Origin: JBOGOC01 sp050747525
GTDB lineage: Bacteria > Acidobacteriota > Polarisedimenticolia > JACPZX01 > DASXTC01
Assembly: GCA_050747525.1 (NCBI GenBank)
Contig: JBOGOC010000078.1
Location: 1 to 37,217 of the forward strand
DNA length: 37,217 nucleotides
Direction: 5' to 3'
The stretch's first letter is position 1, and every line of letters starts with the position of its first letter. The notes below the pieces were generated by a model. That model was given only the letters and a program-made list of their open reading frames with translations. It did not search any database and had not been told where the DNA came from. This document shows positions 22,838-33,179 of this stretch, piece after piece. Both the position numbers and the translations under genes were made by a program.

Positions 22838-23413
22838 ATGATCGCCACGAGCGATTTCAAGAAGGGTTTGCGCATCCTGATCGACCGCGAGCCGTATGAA
22901 GTGATGGACTACACGGTCCAGACTCCCACGGCACGGGGCTCGGCCACCCTGGTCCGGACAAAGGTCCGTAACATCCTGTCGGGCGCGGTGTTCGACAAGA
23001 CGTTCAAGTCGGGAGAGAAGTTCGACGAGCCCGACCTGGTCCAGCGGCCCATTCAGTTCCTGTACAGGGACGGCACGGATCTGCATTTCATGGACCTCGA
23101 GAGCTACGAGCAGTTCCACCTGACGGGTGAGCAGGCGGCCGACCAGGCCCGGTGGCTCACCGACGGGGCCAGCCTGCGCTCCATCGTCTTCAACGGGGCG
23201 GTGGCCGGCATCGAGCTCCCCCAGTTCATGGAGTTCGACATCGAGGCCACCGAGCCGGCCGTGAGGGGGGACACCGCCTCGGGGAGGGTCATGAAGGACG
23301 CCACCCTGGCCACCGGGACGGTGGTCAAGGTGCCCCTCTACATGGAGGCGGGCGAGCGGATCCTGGTCTCCACGCAGACCGGTGAGTTCGTCCGGCGGGT
23401 GAGCGGACGGTGA
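22838..23413 (+). CDS. efp: Elongation factor P with an EfpL/YeiP-type tip
   Basis: A 191-residue translation factor that binds stalled ribosomes between the P and E sites and helps form peptide bonds at polyproline stretches. The three beta-barrel domains are recognisable, with the C-terminal signature region around GDTASGRVMKDATLATGTVVKVP. The domain I tip reads TPTARGSATL, one residue longer than the E. coli PGKGQA loop and very close to the SPTARGAATL tip of E. coli YeiP/EfpL, with Arg33 at the tip. No Lys34 is present, so EpmA-type lysylation is not expected; no EarP gene is seen here. The next gene overlaps by four bases (GTGA). Confidence 0.9.
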   Translation: MIATSDFKKGLRILIDREPYEVMDYTVQTPTARGSATLVRTKVRNILSGAVFDKTFKSGEKFDEPDLVQRPIQFLYRDGTDLHFMDLESYEQFHLTGEQAADQARWLTDGASLRSIVFNGAVAGIELPQFMEFDIEATEPAVRGDTASGRVMKDATLATGTVVKVPLYMEAGERILVSTQTGEFVRRVSGR

Positions 23414-24426
23414 GGGTATGCCTGTACGGCCTGGGAGCCATCGGCGCCGCGGTGGCGCGCGCTTTGATGGACACGGAAGGCGTCAGCATCACCGGCGCGA
23501 TCGACATCGACCCGGCCAAGACGGGCCGCGACCTGAGATCGGCCCTCCGGATGAGGGGGACTTCGGGCGTCGTCGTGCGGCAGGATGCCGGCGAGGTCCT
23601 TGATAAAGGCGCCCACGACGTGGTGATCCATACCACCGGCTCGCGCCTGGCCGATGTGGCATCCCAGCTGGATGCCGTGCTCGGCGCCGGCCTCCCCTGC
23701 GTCACCTCCTGCGAAGAGATGTCCTTCCCCGAAGCGTCGGACCCGGAACGGGCCGGCGCGCTGGACCGCCGTGCCCGGGAGCACGGGGTGGCGCTGCTCG
23801 GCACGGGGGTGAACCCGGGGTTCGCCATGGACGCGCTGGTGATGGCGCTGTCGGGAGCCACCAGAGGGGTGCGCCACGTGGCGGTGGAGCGGGTGCTGGA
23901 TCCGCTGCGGCGCCGCAAGGCCTTCCAGAAGAAGGTGGGGCTGGGCATGGCGCACGAAGAGGCGGCCCGCGCGGTGGCGGAGGGACGGCTGGGGCACGTG
24001 GGGCTCCGCCAGTCCGCTTCGCTCATCGGGCGCGGGCTGGGCTGGTCCCTTACGGGATTCGAAGAAAGCATCCGGGTGCTTTGTGAAGACGAGGATCCCT
24101 CGTCCCCCATCAGGAAGCAGCGCCCCGACGCCCCCGTGGCAGGGCTGCACCAGGTGCTGCGTGGTCGAAACGGCTCGCGGGAGGTGATCGTGCTCGAGAT
24201 GGTGATGGCGGCGGGGGTCGAGGCCCCGCACGACGCCGTCACGATCCAGGGGACGCCCGACCTGAGCCTGTGGATACGCGGGGGCATCCCCGGAGACGAA
24301 GCCACGGTTTCGTGTCTCATCAATGGGGCAAGGCAGGTGATCACCCCGCCCCGGCCCGGCCTGTTGACGGTTCTGGATCTGCCGCTGCGCGCGCGCCGCC
24401 TCGGCGATGGCGCGGAGCGGCTCTGA
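23410..24426 (+). CDS. DapB-like NAD(P)-dependent dehydrogenase
   Basis: A 338-residue oxidoreductase with an N-terminal Rossmann fold (MRVCLYGLGAIGAAVARAL, the GxGxxG at 7-12) of the dihydrodipicolinate-reductase N-terminal type and a distinct C-terminal half. The segment LLGTGVNPGFAMDALVMAL is typical of the 2,4-diaminopentanoate dehydrogenase-like group, which acts on amino or keto acids. The DapB catalytic motif is not seen, so it is unlikely to be the lysine-pathway enzyme. Substrate unknown. The GTG start overlaps the efp stop (GTGA). It is followed 28 bases later by prolyl oligopeptidase; these two may work together in amino acid or peptide breakdown, which is only context. Confidence 0.75.
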   Translation: MRVCLYGLGAIGAAVARALMDTEGVSITGAIDIDPAKTGRDLRSALRMRGTSGVVVRQDAGEVLDKGAHDVVIHTTGSRLADVASQLDAVLGAGLPCVTSCEEMSFPEASDPERAGALDRRAREHGVALLGTGVNPGFAMDALVMALSGATRGVRHVAVERVLDPLRRRKAFQKKVGLGMAHEEAARAVAEGRLGHVGLRQSASLIGRGLGWSLTGFEESIRVLCEDEDPSSPIRKQRPDAPVAGLHQVLRGRNGSREVIVLEMVMAAGVEAPHDAVTIQGTPDLSLWIRGGIPGDEATVSCLINGARQVITPPRPGLLTVLDLPLRARRLGDGAERL

Positions 24427-24454
24427 CGAACTCATGCATGTGGAGGACAACACG

Positions 24455-26632
<2,178 letters not shown>

Positions 26633-26647
26633 CTGGGCCTCACGGCC

Positions 26648-26826
26648 GGCCAGGAGGGGGGAGTGGTCTCCGCGGACGTTCGCCGTCGTGGCGTTGGCCA
26701 CGACGGCTCACTCCCCCATCCGCCTTCGCCCTCGCTCGCTGGCCGCGCAAAAGCGCGCGCGGCCAACGCTGGCTCGACCCGGCTCAGGCTCCTGATGGCC
26801 GCTTCGACCACTCCCCCCTCCTGGCC
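26648..26826 (-). repeat. Structured intergenic repeat, copy C (complete)
   Basis: A 179-base element with perfect 21-bp terminal inverted repeats (26648-26668 and 26806-26826) containing GAGTGGTC. The internal hairpins match copy B read on the other strand: an 11-bp stem (26682-26692 with 26697-26707, loop GTTG) and a 12-bp stem (26737-26748 with 26757-26768). Stem sequences of the first hairpin differ from copy B but pairing is kept. The best conserved interior is the segment around the large hairpin. It lies between convergent prolyl oligopeptidase and mrp genes. Confidence 0.9.
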
Positions 26827-26907
26827 TCCTTGCACGACCAACGGTGCGCCAGCCGTCCCACACGTTCGCTCAGACCGATCGTGTAAGAGCAAAGATCAAG
26901 AGCGAGA

Positions 26908-28281
26908 TCAGGCTGGTGCTGAGGGGTCGAGGGATCTGAGGCGGTCGTAGGAGTACAGGCCTGTCGCGTGGTGGTCGGAGAAGGTGAACTGGAGGGCGTA
27001 GCGGCCCACGGGGCGCAGGTCCATCGCGCGCACGTCGGCGGGCACGGTGGCCTGGTCGAGGCGGGGCTGGCCGGTCCACTCGTCGATGCACATCGCGCAG
27101 GGGCAGGCCAGGCGCAGCATGCGGTGGGCGTACCGGCTCACGTGGCCGTCGGTCCATTTGATCTCTACCCCGTCGGGGCGCACCTGCGCCTCGGCGGGGC
27201 GGTGCCGCACGGACGCGGTCATCTCGTTGACGATGCTCACCTCGCGGGCCAGGTTTCCGGCCACGTCGAGAAGCGCCTTCGACGAGGCGGACTCCGGCGC
27301 CGAGAGGACCACGGGATGCCCGGCGTCGCCGGCGGCGGCCACGGCCGCGTCGAGCGGCACCTCCCCCAGGAACGGGATCCCCAGATGCTCGGCCGCGTGA
27401 CGGCCTCCGCCATGACGGAAGATGTCGGTGGCCTGGCCGCAATGGCCGCAGACGAAGCGGCTCATGTTCTCGACGATCCCCAGCACCGGCACCTGCACCT
27501 GCTCGAACATCCGCAGGCCGCGCATGGTGACCCCCACGGCCACGTCCTGGGGCGTAGTCACGATCACGGCTCCCGACAGAGGAGCCGATTGGGTCAGCGT
27601 GAGCTGCACGTCCCCGGTTCCGGGAGGAAGATCGACGAGCAGATAGTCCAGCTCTCCCCAGTCCACCTGCCCGAGGAACTGCTGGATCAGCTTGGTGGCC
27701 ATCGGACCGCGCCAGATGACCGGAGTGTCGCGCCCGGTCAGCAGGGCCATGGACATGAAGCGGATCCCGTGGCGTTCCACGGGGCGCAGCCAGCCTTCCA
27801 CCTCGGCCGCCTGGGGGCGGGCCGACAGGCCGCCCAGCATCATCGGGACCGACGGTCCGTACACATCGGCATCCATCAGGCCCACCTTCGCTCCGGAGCG
27901 GGCGAGCGCCACGGCCAGGTTCGTCGCCACCGTGGACTTCCCCACCCCTCCCTTGCCGCTGGCGATGGCGATGGCGTTGCGCACCCGCTTCATCCCTCCC
28001 TCGGTGGGAGACACGGCCGAGGAGCGGACCTGCGCCGTCATGTTCACGGAGACGGCGCGCACACCCGGGAGAGCCTTGATGGCGGCCACCGCTTCTTCTT
28101 TCAGGGCGTCCTTGACGGGACAGGCGGGCGTGGTCAGCTCAATGTCGAGCGACACGTCGCCGCCTTCGAGCCGCAGATTCTTCACGAAACCCAGCGACAC
28201 GATGTCACGGTGCAGGTCGGGGTCGCGCACGGCGCGCAGCGCCTGCAGGATGCTTTCGGGGGTGAGCGTCGTGGTCGTCAT
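26908..28281 (-). CDS. Fe-S carrier ATPase, MIP18-Mrp-DUF971 fusion
   Basis: A 457-residue P-loop NTPase of the Mrp/ApbC/NBP35 group that assembles and delivers [4Fe-4S] clusters in the cytoplasm. Domain order: MIP18/DUF59 (about 5-85, with TTPACPVKD), the Mrp ATPase (about 100-350) with P-loop SGKGGVGKST at 108-117 and the cluster-bridging Cys278-X2-Cys281, and a C-terminal DUF971 domain (about 365-450) with LACPCAMCIDEWTG. MIP18-Mrp fusions are common; the added DUF971 domain brings another Cys-rich motif that may hold metal. Likely clients nearby include IspH and Nth, but this is only a guess. A strong promoter lies at 28297-28325. Confidence 0.9.
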   Translation of the reverse strand: MTTTTLTPESILQALRAVRDPDLHRDIVSLGFVKNLRLEGGDVSLDIELTTPACPVKDALKEEAVAAIKALPGVRAVSVNMTAQVRSSAVSPTEGGMKRVRNAIAIASGKGGVGKSTVATNLAVALARSGAKVGLMDADVYGPSVPMMLGGLSARPQAAEVEGWLRPVERHGIRFMSMALLTGRDTPVIWRGPMATKLIQQFLGQVDWGELDYLLVDLPPGTGDVQLTLTQSAPLSGAVIVTTPQDVAVGVTMRGLRMFEQVQVPVLGIVENMSRFVCGHCGQATDIFRHGGGRHAAEHLGIPFLGEVPLDAAVAAAGDAGHPVVLSAPESASSKALLDVAGNLAREVSIVNEMTASVRHRPAEAQVRPDGVEIKWTDGHVSRYAHRMLRLACPCAMCIDEWTGQPRLDQATVPADVRAMDLRPVGRYALQFTFSDHHATGLYSYDRLRSLDPSAPA

Positions 28282-28296
28282 CTGGAGAGTGGTACC

Positions 28297-28325
28297 ACCC
28301 TAAAGAGCGAAGGCTGGCGTGTCAA
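28297..28325 (-). promoter_or_regulatory. Sigma-70 promoter for the mrp gene
   Basis: Minus strand: a perfect -35 TTGACA (28325-28320), 17-base spacer, and -10 TAGGGT (28302-28297). Transcription would start about 28290, nine bases before the ATG at 28281, leaving little room for a Shine-Dalgarno, and none is seen. Confidence 0.6.
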
Positions 28326-28346
28326 GCCAATCCAACCATGAATCAA

Positions 28347-28355
28347 TGGTAGTAT
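28347..28355 (+). promoter_or_regulatory. Extended -10 promoter candidate for the CheB-CheR gene
   Basis: TGGTAGTAT fits TGn plus a -10 hexamer. It overlaps the right arm of a small inverted repeat, ACCAT (28335-28339) and ATGGT (28346-28350), that could be an operator. The leader would be about 140 bases and shows no obvious structure. Confidence 0.35.
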
Positions 28356-28501
28356 GAAGCCACCCGATGGGCAGGATAGCAACCCGGGCTTGCAATGGCC
28401 CCGGCACCACCTCGGGACCAACCGGCGGACAACACCGACACTGTCTATGCCTGCGTCGTGGTCCTGGTTCCGGACGACGCACACAGGCCGGAGCCTGAGT
28501 G

Positions 28502-31500
28502 ATGCCAGCGAAGAAGCAGAGATCGACTGTCAGGCGGCGCCCGGCGAAACCCGGCAAGAAAAAGGCTCGCCCCTCGCGTTGGGCGACCCGTCCGGGAGTG
28601 GACGACCTGATCATCGTGGGCGTGGGAGCCTCGGCCGGAGGTCTGGAGGCCTTCACCCAGCTCCTGACGGCGCTCCCCAGCGACACCGGCTTGGCGTTCG
28701 TGCTGGTTCAGCACCTGGCTCCGCGTCACGAGAGCACGCTTCCCGCGCTGCTCGCCGGCGCGACGACGATGAGCGTTCAACAGGTCCGCGATGGGACACG
28801 TTTGAAGCGTGATCAGGTTTACGTCATTCCGCCCAACGCGCAGATGGAGCTGGCCGGCCAACGTCGGCTGCACCTGACGCCGCGTCCCACCGGACGCGCC
28901 CAGCACACTCCCATCGACCGTTTCTTCCGCTCGATGGCCGCCTCGGCTGGCAGCCGGGCCATCGGCATCGTTCTTTCCGGGACGGCGTCCGACGGGGCGC
29001 TCGGGCTTCGCGAGATCAAGGCTGCGGGAGGGATCGCCATCGCCCAGGATCCGGACACCGCCGCCTATGGGGGGATGCCGCATGCCGCGGTGGCCACGGG
29101 GGTGGTGGACCTCGTGCTCCCGGTTCAGGATATCGCCAAGTTTCTCCAGAACCTGCGTGCTCACCCCTATGTCGTCGCTTCCCGGTCCGGCGGAGATGCT
29201 CCCGTTGCGGTGGAGACGGTGGCGACCGAGAAGCAGCTTCAGCGCATCTTCTCCTTTCTGCGTGCGGCGATGGGAGTTGACTTCTCCCTGTACAAGCCTC
29301 CCACGATCAAGCGGCGCATCCTGCGGCGCATGTCGCTTCACAGGCTCGAGACGATCGACACGTACACCACCTTCCTGGCGGAAAACCCGAAGGAGGTGGA
29401 GGCGCTCTATCACGACATCCTCATCCAGGTCACCCATTTCTTCCGCGAGCCCGAAGCGCTGGAGGCGCTGGTGAAGGAGGTCGTCCCCGGCCTCCTGAAG
29501 GACCGTCGACGCGACTCGGCTCTGCGTGTATGGCTCCCCGGGTGCGCCACGGGTGAGGAGGTCTATTCGATGGTCATCCTCCTTCTCGAAGCCCTGGGCA
29601 AGCATGCGGAGAACATCCCCATCCAGGTATTCGGGACCGACGTGAGCGAGGCGGCGGTGGAGTTCGCGCGGAATGGCGTCTACACCGAGGCGATCGCCGA
29701 GCACGTCTCCTCCGAGCGCCTGCGGAGTTTCTTCACCCACGGTGAAGGGAGTTACCGCATCAGCAAGAGGGTCCGCGACCAGTGCATCTTCGCGCGGCAG
29801 GACCTGACCCGCGACCCTCCCTTTTCCAAGCTCGACATGATCGTCTGCCGCAACGTGCTGATCTACCTGGGCGCATCCCTGCAGAAAAGGCTCATGCAGG
29901 TGTTCCACTACGCACTCAACCCCAACGGACATCTCCTGCTGGGAAAGGCGGAAACCGCGGGCCAGGGGGCAGAGCTCTTCTCCTTCGTCGACAAGAAGCA
30001 GCGCATCTACCGGCGCAGAAACCAGGATCTGGTCCACAGGGCCCTGTTCGCTCCCGACGTCCTGATGAATCGGCCGGCGGTCATGGGGCGGAAGCCCACG
30101 GTGCACGAGCCGAGCCCCCAGAACGTGCTGGGAATGGCCAGTCAATACCTGATGGACCACTACACTCCGGCAGGGGTCGTGGTGGACTCCAGTCTGCAGA
30201 TCATTCAGTTCCGGGGACAGACGGGTCCTTATCTGGAGCCCGCCCCCGGCAGCGCCAGCCTCAACCTGCTCAAGATGACACGCGAGGGACTCCTTTACGG
30301 TCTGCGGGGCGCCCTTCAGGCAGCCCGCAAGAAGGGAGATCAGGTGAGCAGGGAGGGGCTGCGCGTGCGCTCCAATGGCGGCTACAGGTGGGTGGGCATC
30401 GACGTGTGCCCTCTTCGGGCCCCCGGCCAGGACACGCACTACCTGATCATCTTTCGCGCGACGGACGCCCCCGCGCTTTCCACCGCGGGACGCAAGCACC
30501 GCGCCTCGAAGGACTCCAGGGAACAGGCACGCGAGCAGACCCGCGTGACGCGTCTTCAACAGGAGCTGGCGGCCAGCCGCGAGTACATGCAGAGCATGAT
30601 CCAGGATCTGGAAGCGGCCAACGAAGAGCTGCAGTCGGCCAACGAAGAGATCCTCTCGAGCAACGAGGAGCTGCAAAGCACCAACGAGGAGCTGGACACC
30701 GCCAAGGAAGAGCTGCAGTCCATCAACGAGGAGCTCAACACCGTCAACGAAGAGCTGCACGGGCGCAACGAAGAGCTGAACAGCGTCAACAGCGACCTCA
30801 TGAACGTGCTGAGCGGCGTGCAGGTCGCTCTGGTCATGGTGAACGCGGAGCTTCGCATCCGGCGGTTCACCCCGCTTGCGGAAAAGCTCTTCAACCTGAT
30901 CCCGGGTGACATCGGCCGCCCCATCGGCAACATCCACCCGACCTTCGACGGGCCCGACCTTCAGGTTTTGATCGCTGAGGTGGTCGATTCGATGACCGGC
31001 CGGGAGCAGGAGGTTCGAGATCGCGAGGGGCACTGGTACAATCTGGTGGCGCGCCCTTACAAGAGCGCCGTCAACCGGGTCGACGGCGCGGTGCTGGCCC
31101 TGTACGACATCGACGCCGTACGGCGTCACGAGACGCGCTCCCGTTTCTATCGGGAGGTGGCCCGCACCGCCCTGGAGCTGATGGGAGAACCCATGCTGGT
31201 GATCGACTCGGACCTTCGCGTGAAGCGCGCCAACCGCGCGTGGTGCCGGCGGTTCAACATCCTGGAGAACGAGATCGCCGGACGGCCGCTGGCCGACATC
31301 GCCGACACACCGTGGAAGGACGCGCCTGCGGACGGCGTGCTGGCCAACCTGCTTCAGCAGCCGGAGGGAACAGTCGTACGGGTCATGGAAGGCTCCTTCG
31401 GACCGGAGAAACTCACGGCTCGAGTGACGGCACGGCGGATCGCCGGAGACGACGACCGCGGCGCCCTCGTTCTGCTACTGACCACGGATGGAGGGACCAG

Positions 31501-31519
31501 GGATGCCGCACCACAATGA
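28502..31519 (+). CDS. CheB-CheR-PAS fusion (chemotaxis-type methylesterase/methyltransferase)
   Basis: A 1005-residue protein. After a basic tail (1-30) comes a CheB methylesterase domain (about 35-220) with Ser44 in GASAGG, His71 in VQHL and the catalytic Asp in SGTASDG. A CheR methyltransferase (about 235-510) follows with the SAM motif LPGCATGEEVYS. A long coiled coil of repeated EELQS-type heptads spans about 680-766, and one or two PAS domains (about 770-990) end the protein. This architecture is widespread in non-chemotaxis signalling, where it is often next to a histidine kinase, as here. No CheA, CheW or receptor gene is present. The ATG at 28502 has GGAG eight bases upstream. The next kinase overlaps by 17 bases. 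Confidence 0.9.
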   Translation: MPAKKQRSTVRRRPAKPGKKKARPSRWATRPGVDDLIIVGVGASAGGLEAFTQLLTALPSDTGLAFVLVQHLAPRHESTLPALLAGATTMSVQQVRDGTRLKRDQVYVIPPNAQMELAGQRRLHLTPRPTGRAQHTPIDRFFRSMAASAGSRAIGIVLSGTASDGALGLREIKAAGGIAIAQDPDTAAYGGMPHAAVATGVVDLVLPVQDIAKFLQNLRAHPYVVASRSGGDAPVAVETVATEKQLQRIFSFLRAAMGVDFSLYKPPTIKRRILRRMSLHRLETIDTYTTFLAENPKEVEALYHDILIQVTHFFREPEALEALVKEVVPGLLKDRRRDSALRVWLPGCATGEEVYSMVILLLEALGKHAENIPIQVFGTDVSEAAVEFARNGVYTEAIAEHVSSERLRSFFTHGEGSYRISKRVRDQCIFARQDLTRDPPFSKLDMIVCRNVLIYLGASLQKRLMQVFHYALNPNGHLLLGKAETAGQGAELFSFVDKKQRIYRRRNQDLVHRALFAPDVLMNRPAVMGRKPTVHEPSPQNVLGMASQYLMDHYTPAGVVVDSSLQIIQFRGQTGPYLEPAPGSASLNLLKMTREGLLYGLRGALQAARKKGDQVSREGLRVRSNGGYRWVGIDVCPLRAPGQDTHYLIIFRATDAPALSTAGRKHRASKDSREQAREQTRVTRLQQELAASREYMQSMIQDLEAANEELQSANEEILSSNEELQSTNEELDTAKEELQSINEELNTVNEELHGRNEELNSVNSDLMNVLSGVQVALVMVNAELRIRRFTPLAEKLFNLIPGDIGRPIGNIHPTFDGPDLQVLIAEVVDSMTGREQEVRDREGHWYNLVARPYKSAVNRVDGAVLALYDIDAVRRHETRSRFYREVARTALELMGEPMLVIDSDLRVKRANRAWCRRFNILENEIAGRPLADIADTPWKDAPADGVLANLLQQPEGTVVRVMEGSFGPEKLTARVTARRIAGDDDRGALVLLLTTDGGTRDAAPQ

Positions 31520-33179
31520 CCGGCCCACGAGGCGTCGCGACCTGGCCCCCGCGGGGGCCGGCAGGCGGACCACCGGTCTGCGCGAGACCCTCCACAAGGA
31601 GGCGACGCGCCTGCAGCAGCTTCTCGGTCAGATCCGGAGCCAGTATCTCTCCTTGTTCGATCTGGCTCCCATCGGCTACATCATTCTGGGCGACAGCGGC
31701 CGCATCAAAGCGCTCAACCTGACGTTTGCCTCGATGCTCGGGCAGTTGCGCGCCTACATGGAGGATCTGCCCCTGATTCTCTGGGTCGTCCCCGAGGACC
31801 GGGCGCTGTTCCTCAAGCACCTGCGCGCCATCCGCCGATCCAGGGGAGAGGCCGTCACGTGCGAAGTCTCCCTGCTGGGAAGCAAGACGTCCGTGATCCC
31901 GGCCCATCTGGTAAGCCGCCGCCTGCCCATGGAGAGGGGCATGGTGTCCTCTTTCACGGCGGTCATCGACATCAGCGAGCGCCACCGGACCATCTCGGCG
32001 CTGCGCAAGAGCGAGTCGCAGCTGCGCGCCACCGCGTCGAATCTCGAGGAGCGCAGACAGGAGGCCGAGAGCGCCACGTCACAGCTTCGCAGCCTGGCCA
32101 GGGAGATGAACAAGGCGGAGCTGAAGGAGCGCCGGCGGGTCGCACGGCTTCTGCATGACGAGCTGCAGCAGCTCCTGGTTTCCGCGAAGATCCGGCTGCG
32201 CACGTGGCACGACGCCCAGGATCCGAAGCTGAACGAGGTGGCCAAGCTGCTTGACCAGGCCATCACCTCGTCGCGCACACTGACGGCCCAGCTCAGCCCT
32301 CCCGTGCTGCAGGATGCCAGTCTGGAGGGTGCAATGAAGTGGCTCGCTCGCTGGATGAATGACAAGCACGACTTCCTGGTCGAGATGGAGGTCCCGCCGG
32401 GCCTGACCGCCGAGCTCGACGAGCGGGCATTCCTGTTCGAGGCGGCTCGGGAGGCCCTCTTCAACGTCGTGAAGCACGCCGGGGTGAGCGGTGCCCGCGT
32501 GAGCGTGCGCCGCGGCAAGGACGAGCTTCAGATGGAGGTGTCCGATCAGGGAAGGGGTTTCGACCCTTCGCGCCTGGATCAGGAAGGCCCGGGAGAGCAC
32601 CTCGGCCTGCTGAGCCTCAGGGAGCGCGTGAGATTGCTGGGTGGTCTGTTCGATCTGCGGAGCGCGCCGGGGGCGGGGACCACGATCCGCCTGAGCCTGC
32701 CTGTCGAGGTGAAAACTGTGGGGACGCCGGAGAAGGCTTCCTCACCTTCACGGCGCCGACGGCGCGCGAGAGTCTCGCCCCCATCGAGCCTGGTGCGCGT
32801 CATCATCGTTGACGACCACCGCCTGGTGAGGGAAGGGCTTCAGAGCTTCCTGAGCGAGGAGCCCTGGGTGGAGGTGGTGGGGGAGGCGGCCGACGGCGGC
32901 GAGGCGGTGGCCCTGACCCGGAAGGTCCAGCCCGATGTCGTCATCATGGACGTCACGCTGCCCGGCATGAGCGGCATCGAGGCCACGCGTGAGATCACCG
33001 CCGCCAACCCGCGCGTGCGTGTCATCGGAATGTCCATGCACGAGCACGAGGACATGGCCGCGGCCATGCTGTCGGCAGGGGCGAAGCGCTACCTCACCAA
33101 GGGGGGCCCGCCCGAGGATCTGATCGTGGCCTTGCGTAGCGTTGCTCCCGAAGTCGCCGGTCAGACCCCCTCGGCCTGA
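31503..33179 (+). CDS. PAS histidine kinase with C-terminal receiver
   Basis: A 558-residue soluble hybrid kinase. A PAS domain (about 45-160, FDLAPIGYIILGDSG) leads through a coiled coil (165-205) to a HisKA_3 domain with phospho-acceptor His218 (RLLHDELQQ), a HATPase_c domain with Asn321 (LFNVVKHAG) and DQGRGF, a basic linker (416-422), and a NarL-like receiver (431-550) with Asp483 and Lys533 but no helix-turn-helix. It resembles the kinase at 19376-22630 in the last 400 residues. The start at 31503 has GGAGGG about seven bases upstream and overlaps the end of the CheB-CheR gene, so the two are co-expressed. Its 3' end overlaps the convergent oxidoreductase by 19 bases. Confidence 0.88.
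   Translation: MPHHNDRPTRRRDLAPAGAGRRTTGLRETLHKEATRLQQLLGQIRSQYLSLFDLAPIGYIILGDSGRIKALNLTFASMLGQLRAYMEDLPLILWVVPEDRALFLKHLRAIRRSRGEAVTCEVSLLGSKTSVIPAHLVSRRLPMERGMVSSFTAVIDISERHRTISALRKSESQLRATASNLEERRQEAESATSQLRSLAREMNKAELKERRRVARLLHDELQQLLVSAKIRLRTWHDAQDPKLNEVAKLLDQAITSSRTLTAQLSPPVLQDASLEGAMKWLARWMNDKHDFLVEMEVPPGLTAELDERAFLFEAAREALFNVVKHAGVSGARVSVRRGKDELQMEVSDQGRGFDPSRLDQEGPGEHLGLLSLRERVRLLGGLFDLRSAPGAGTTIRLSLPVEVKTVGTPEKASSPSRRRRRARVSPPSSLVRVIIVDDHRLVREGLQSFLSEEPWVEVVGEAADGGEAVALTRKVQPDVVIMDVTLPGMSGIEATREITAANPRVRVIGMSMHEHEDMAAAMLSAGAKRYLTKGGPPEDLIVALRSVAPEVAGQTPSA

Noticed and set aside
26663..26950. 95-codon open frame on the plus strand
   Set aside because: It runs through repeat copy C and its hairpins; the sequence is explained by the repeat.
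28445..31129. 894-codon open frame on the minus strand
   Set aside because: Shadow of the CheB-CheR gene; its apparent repeats mirror the EEL heptads of the other strand.
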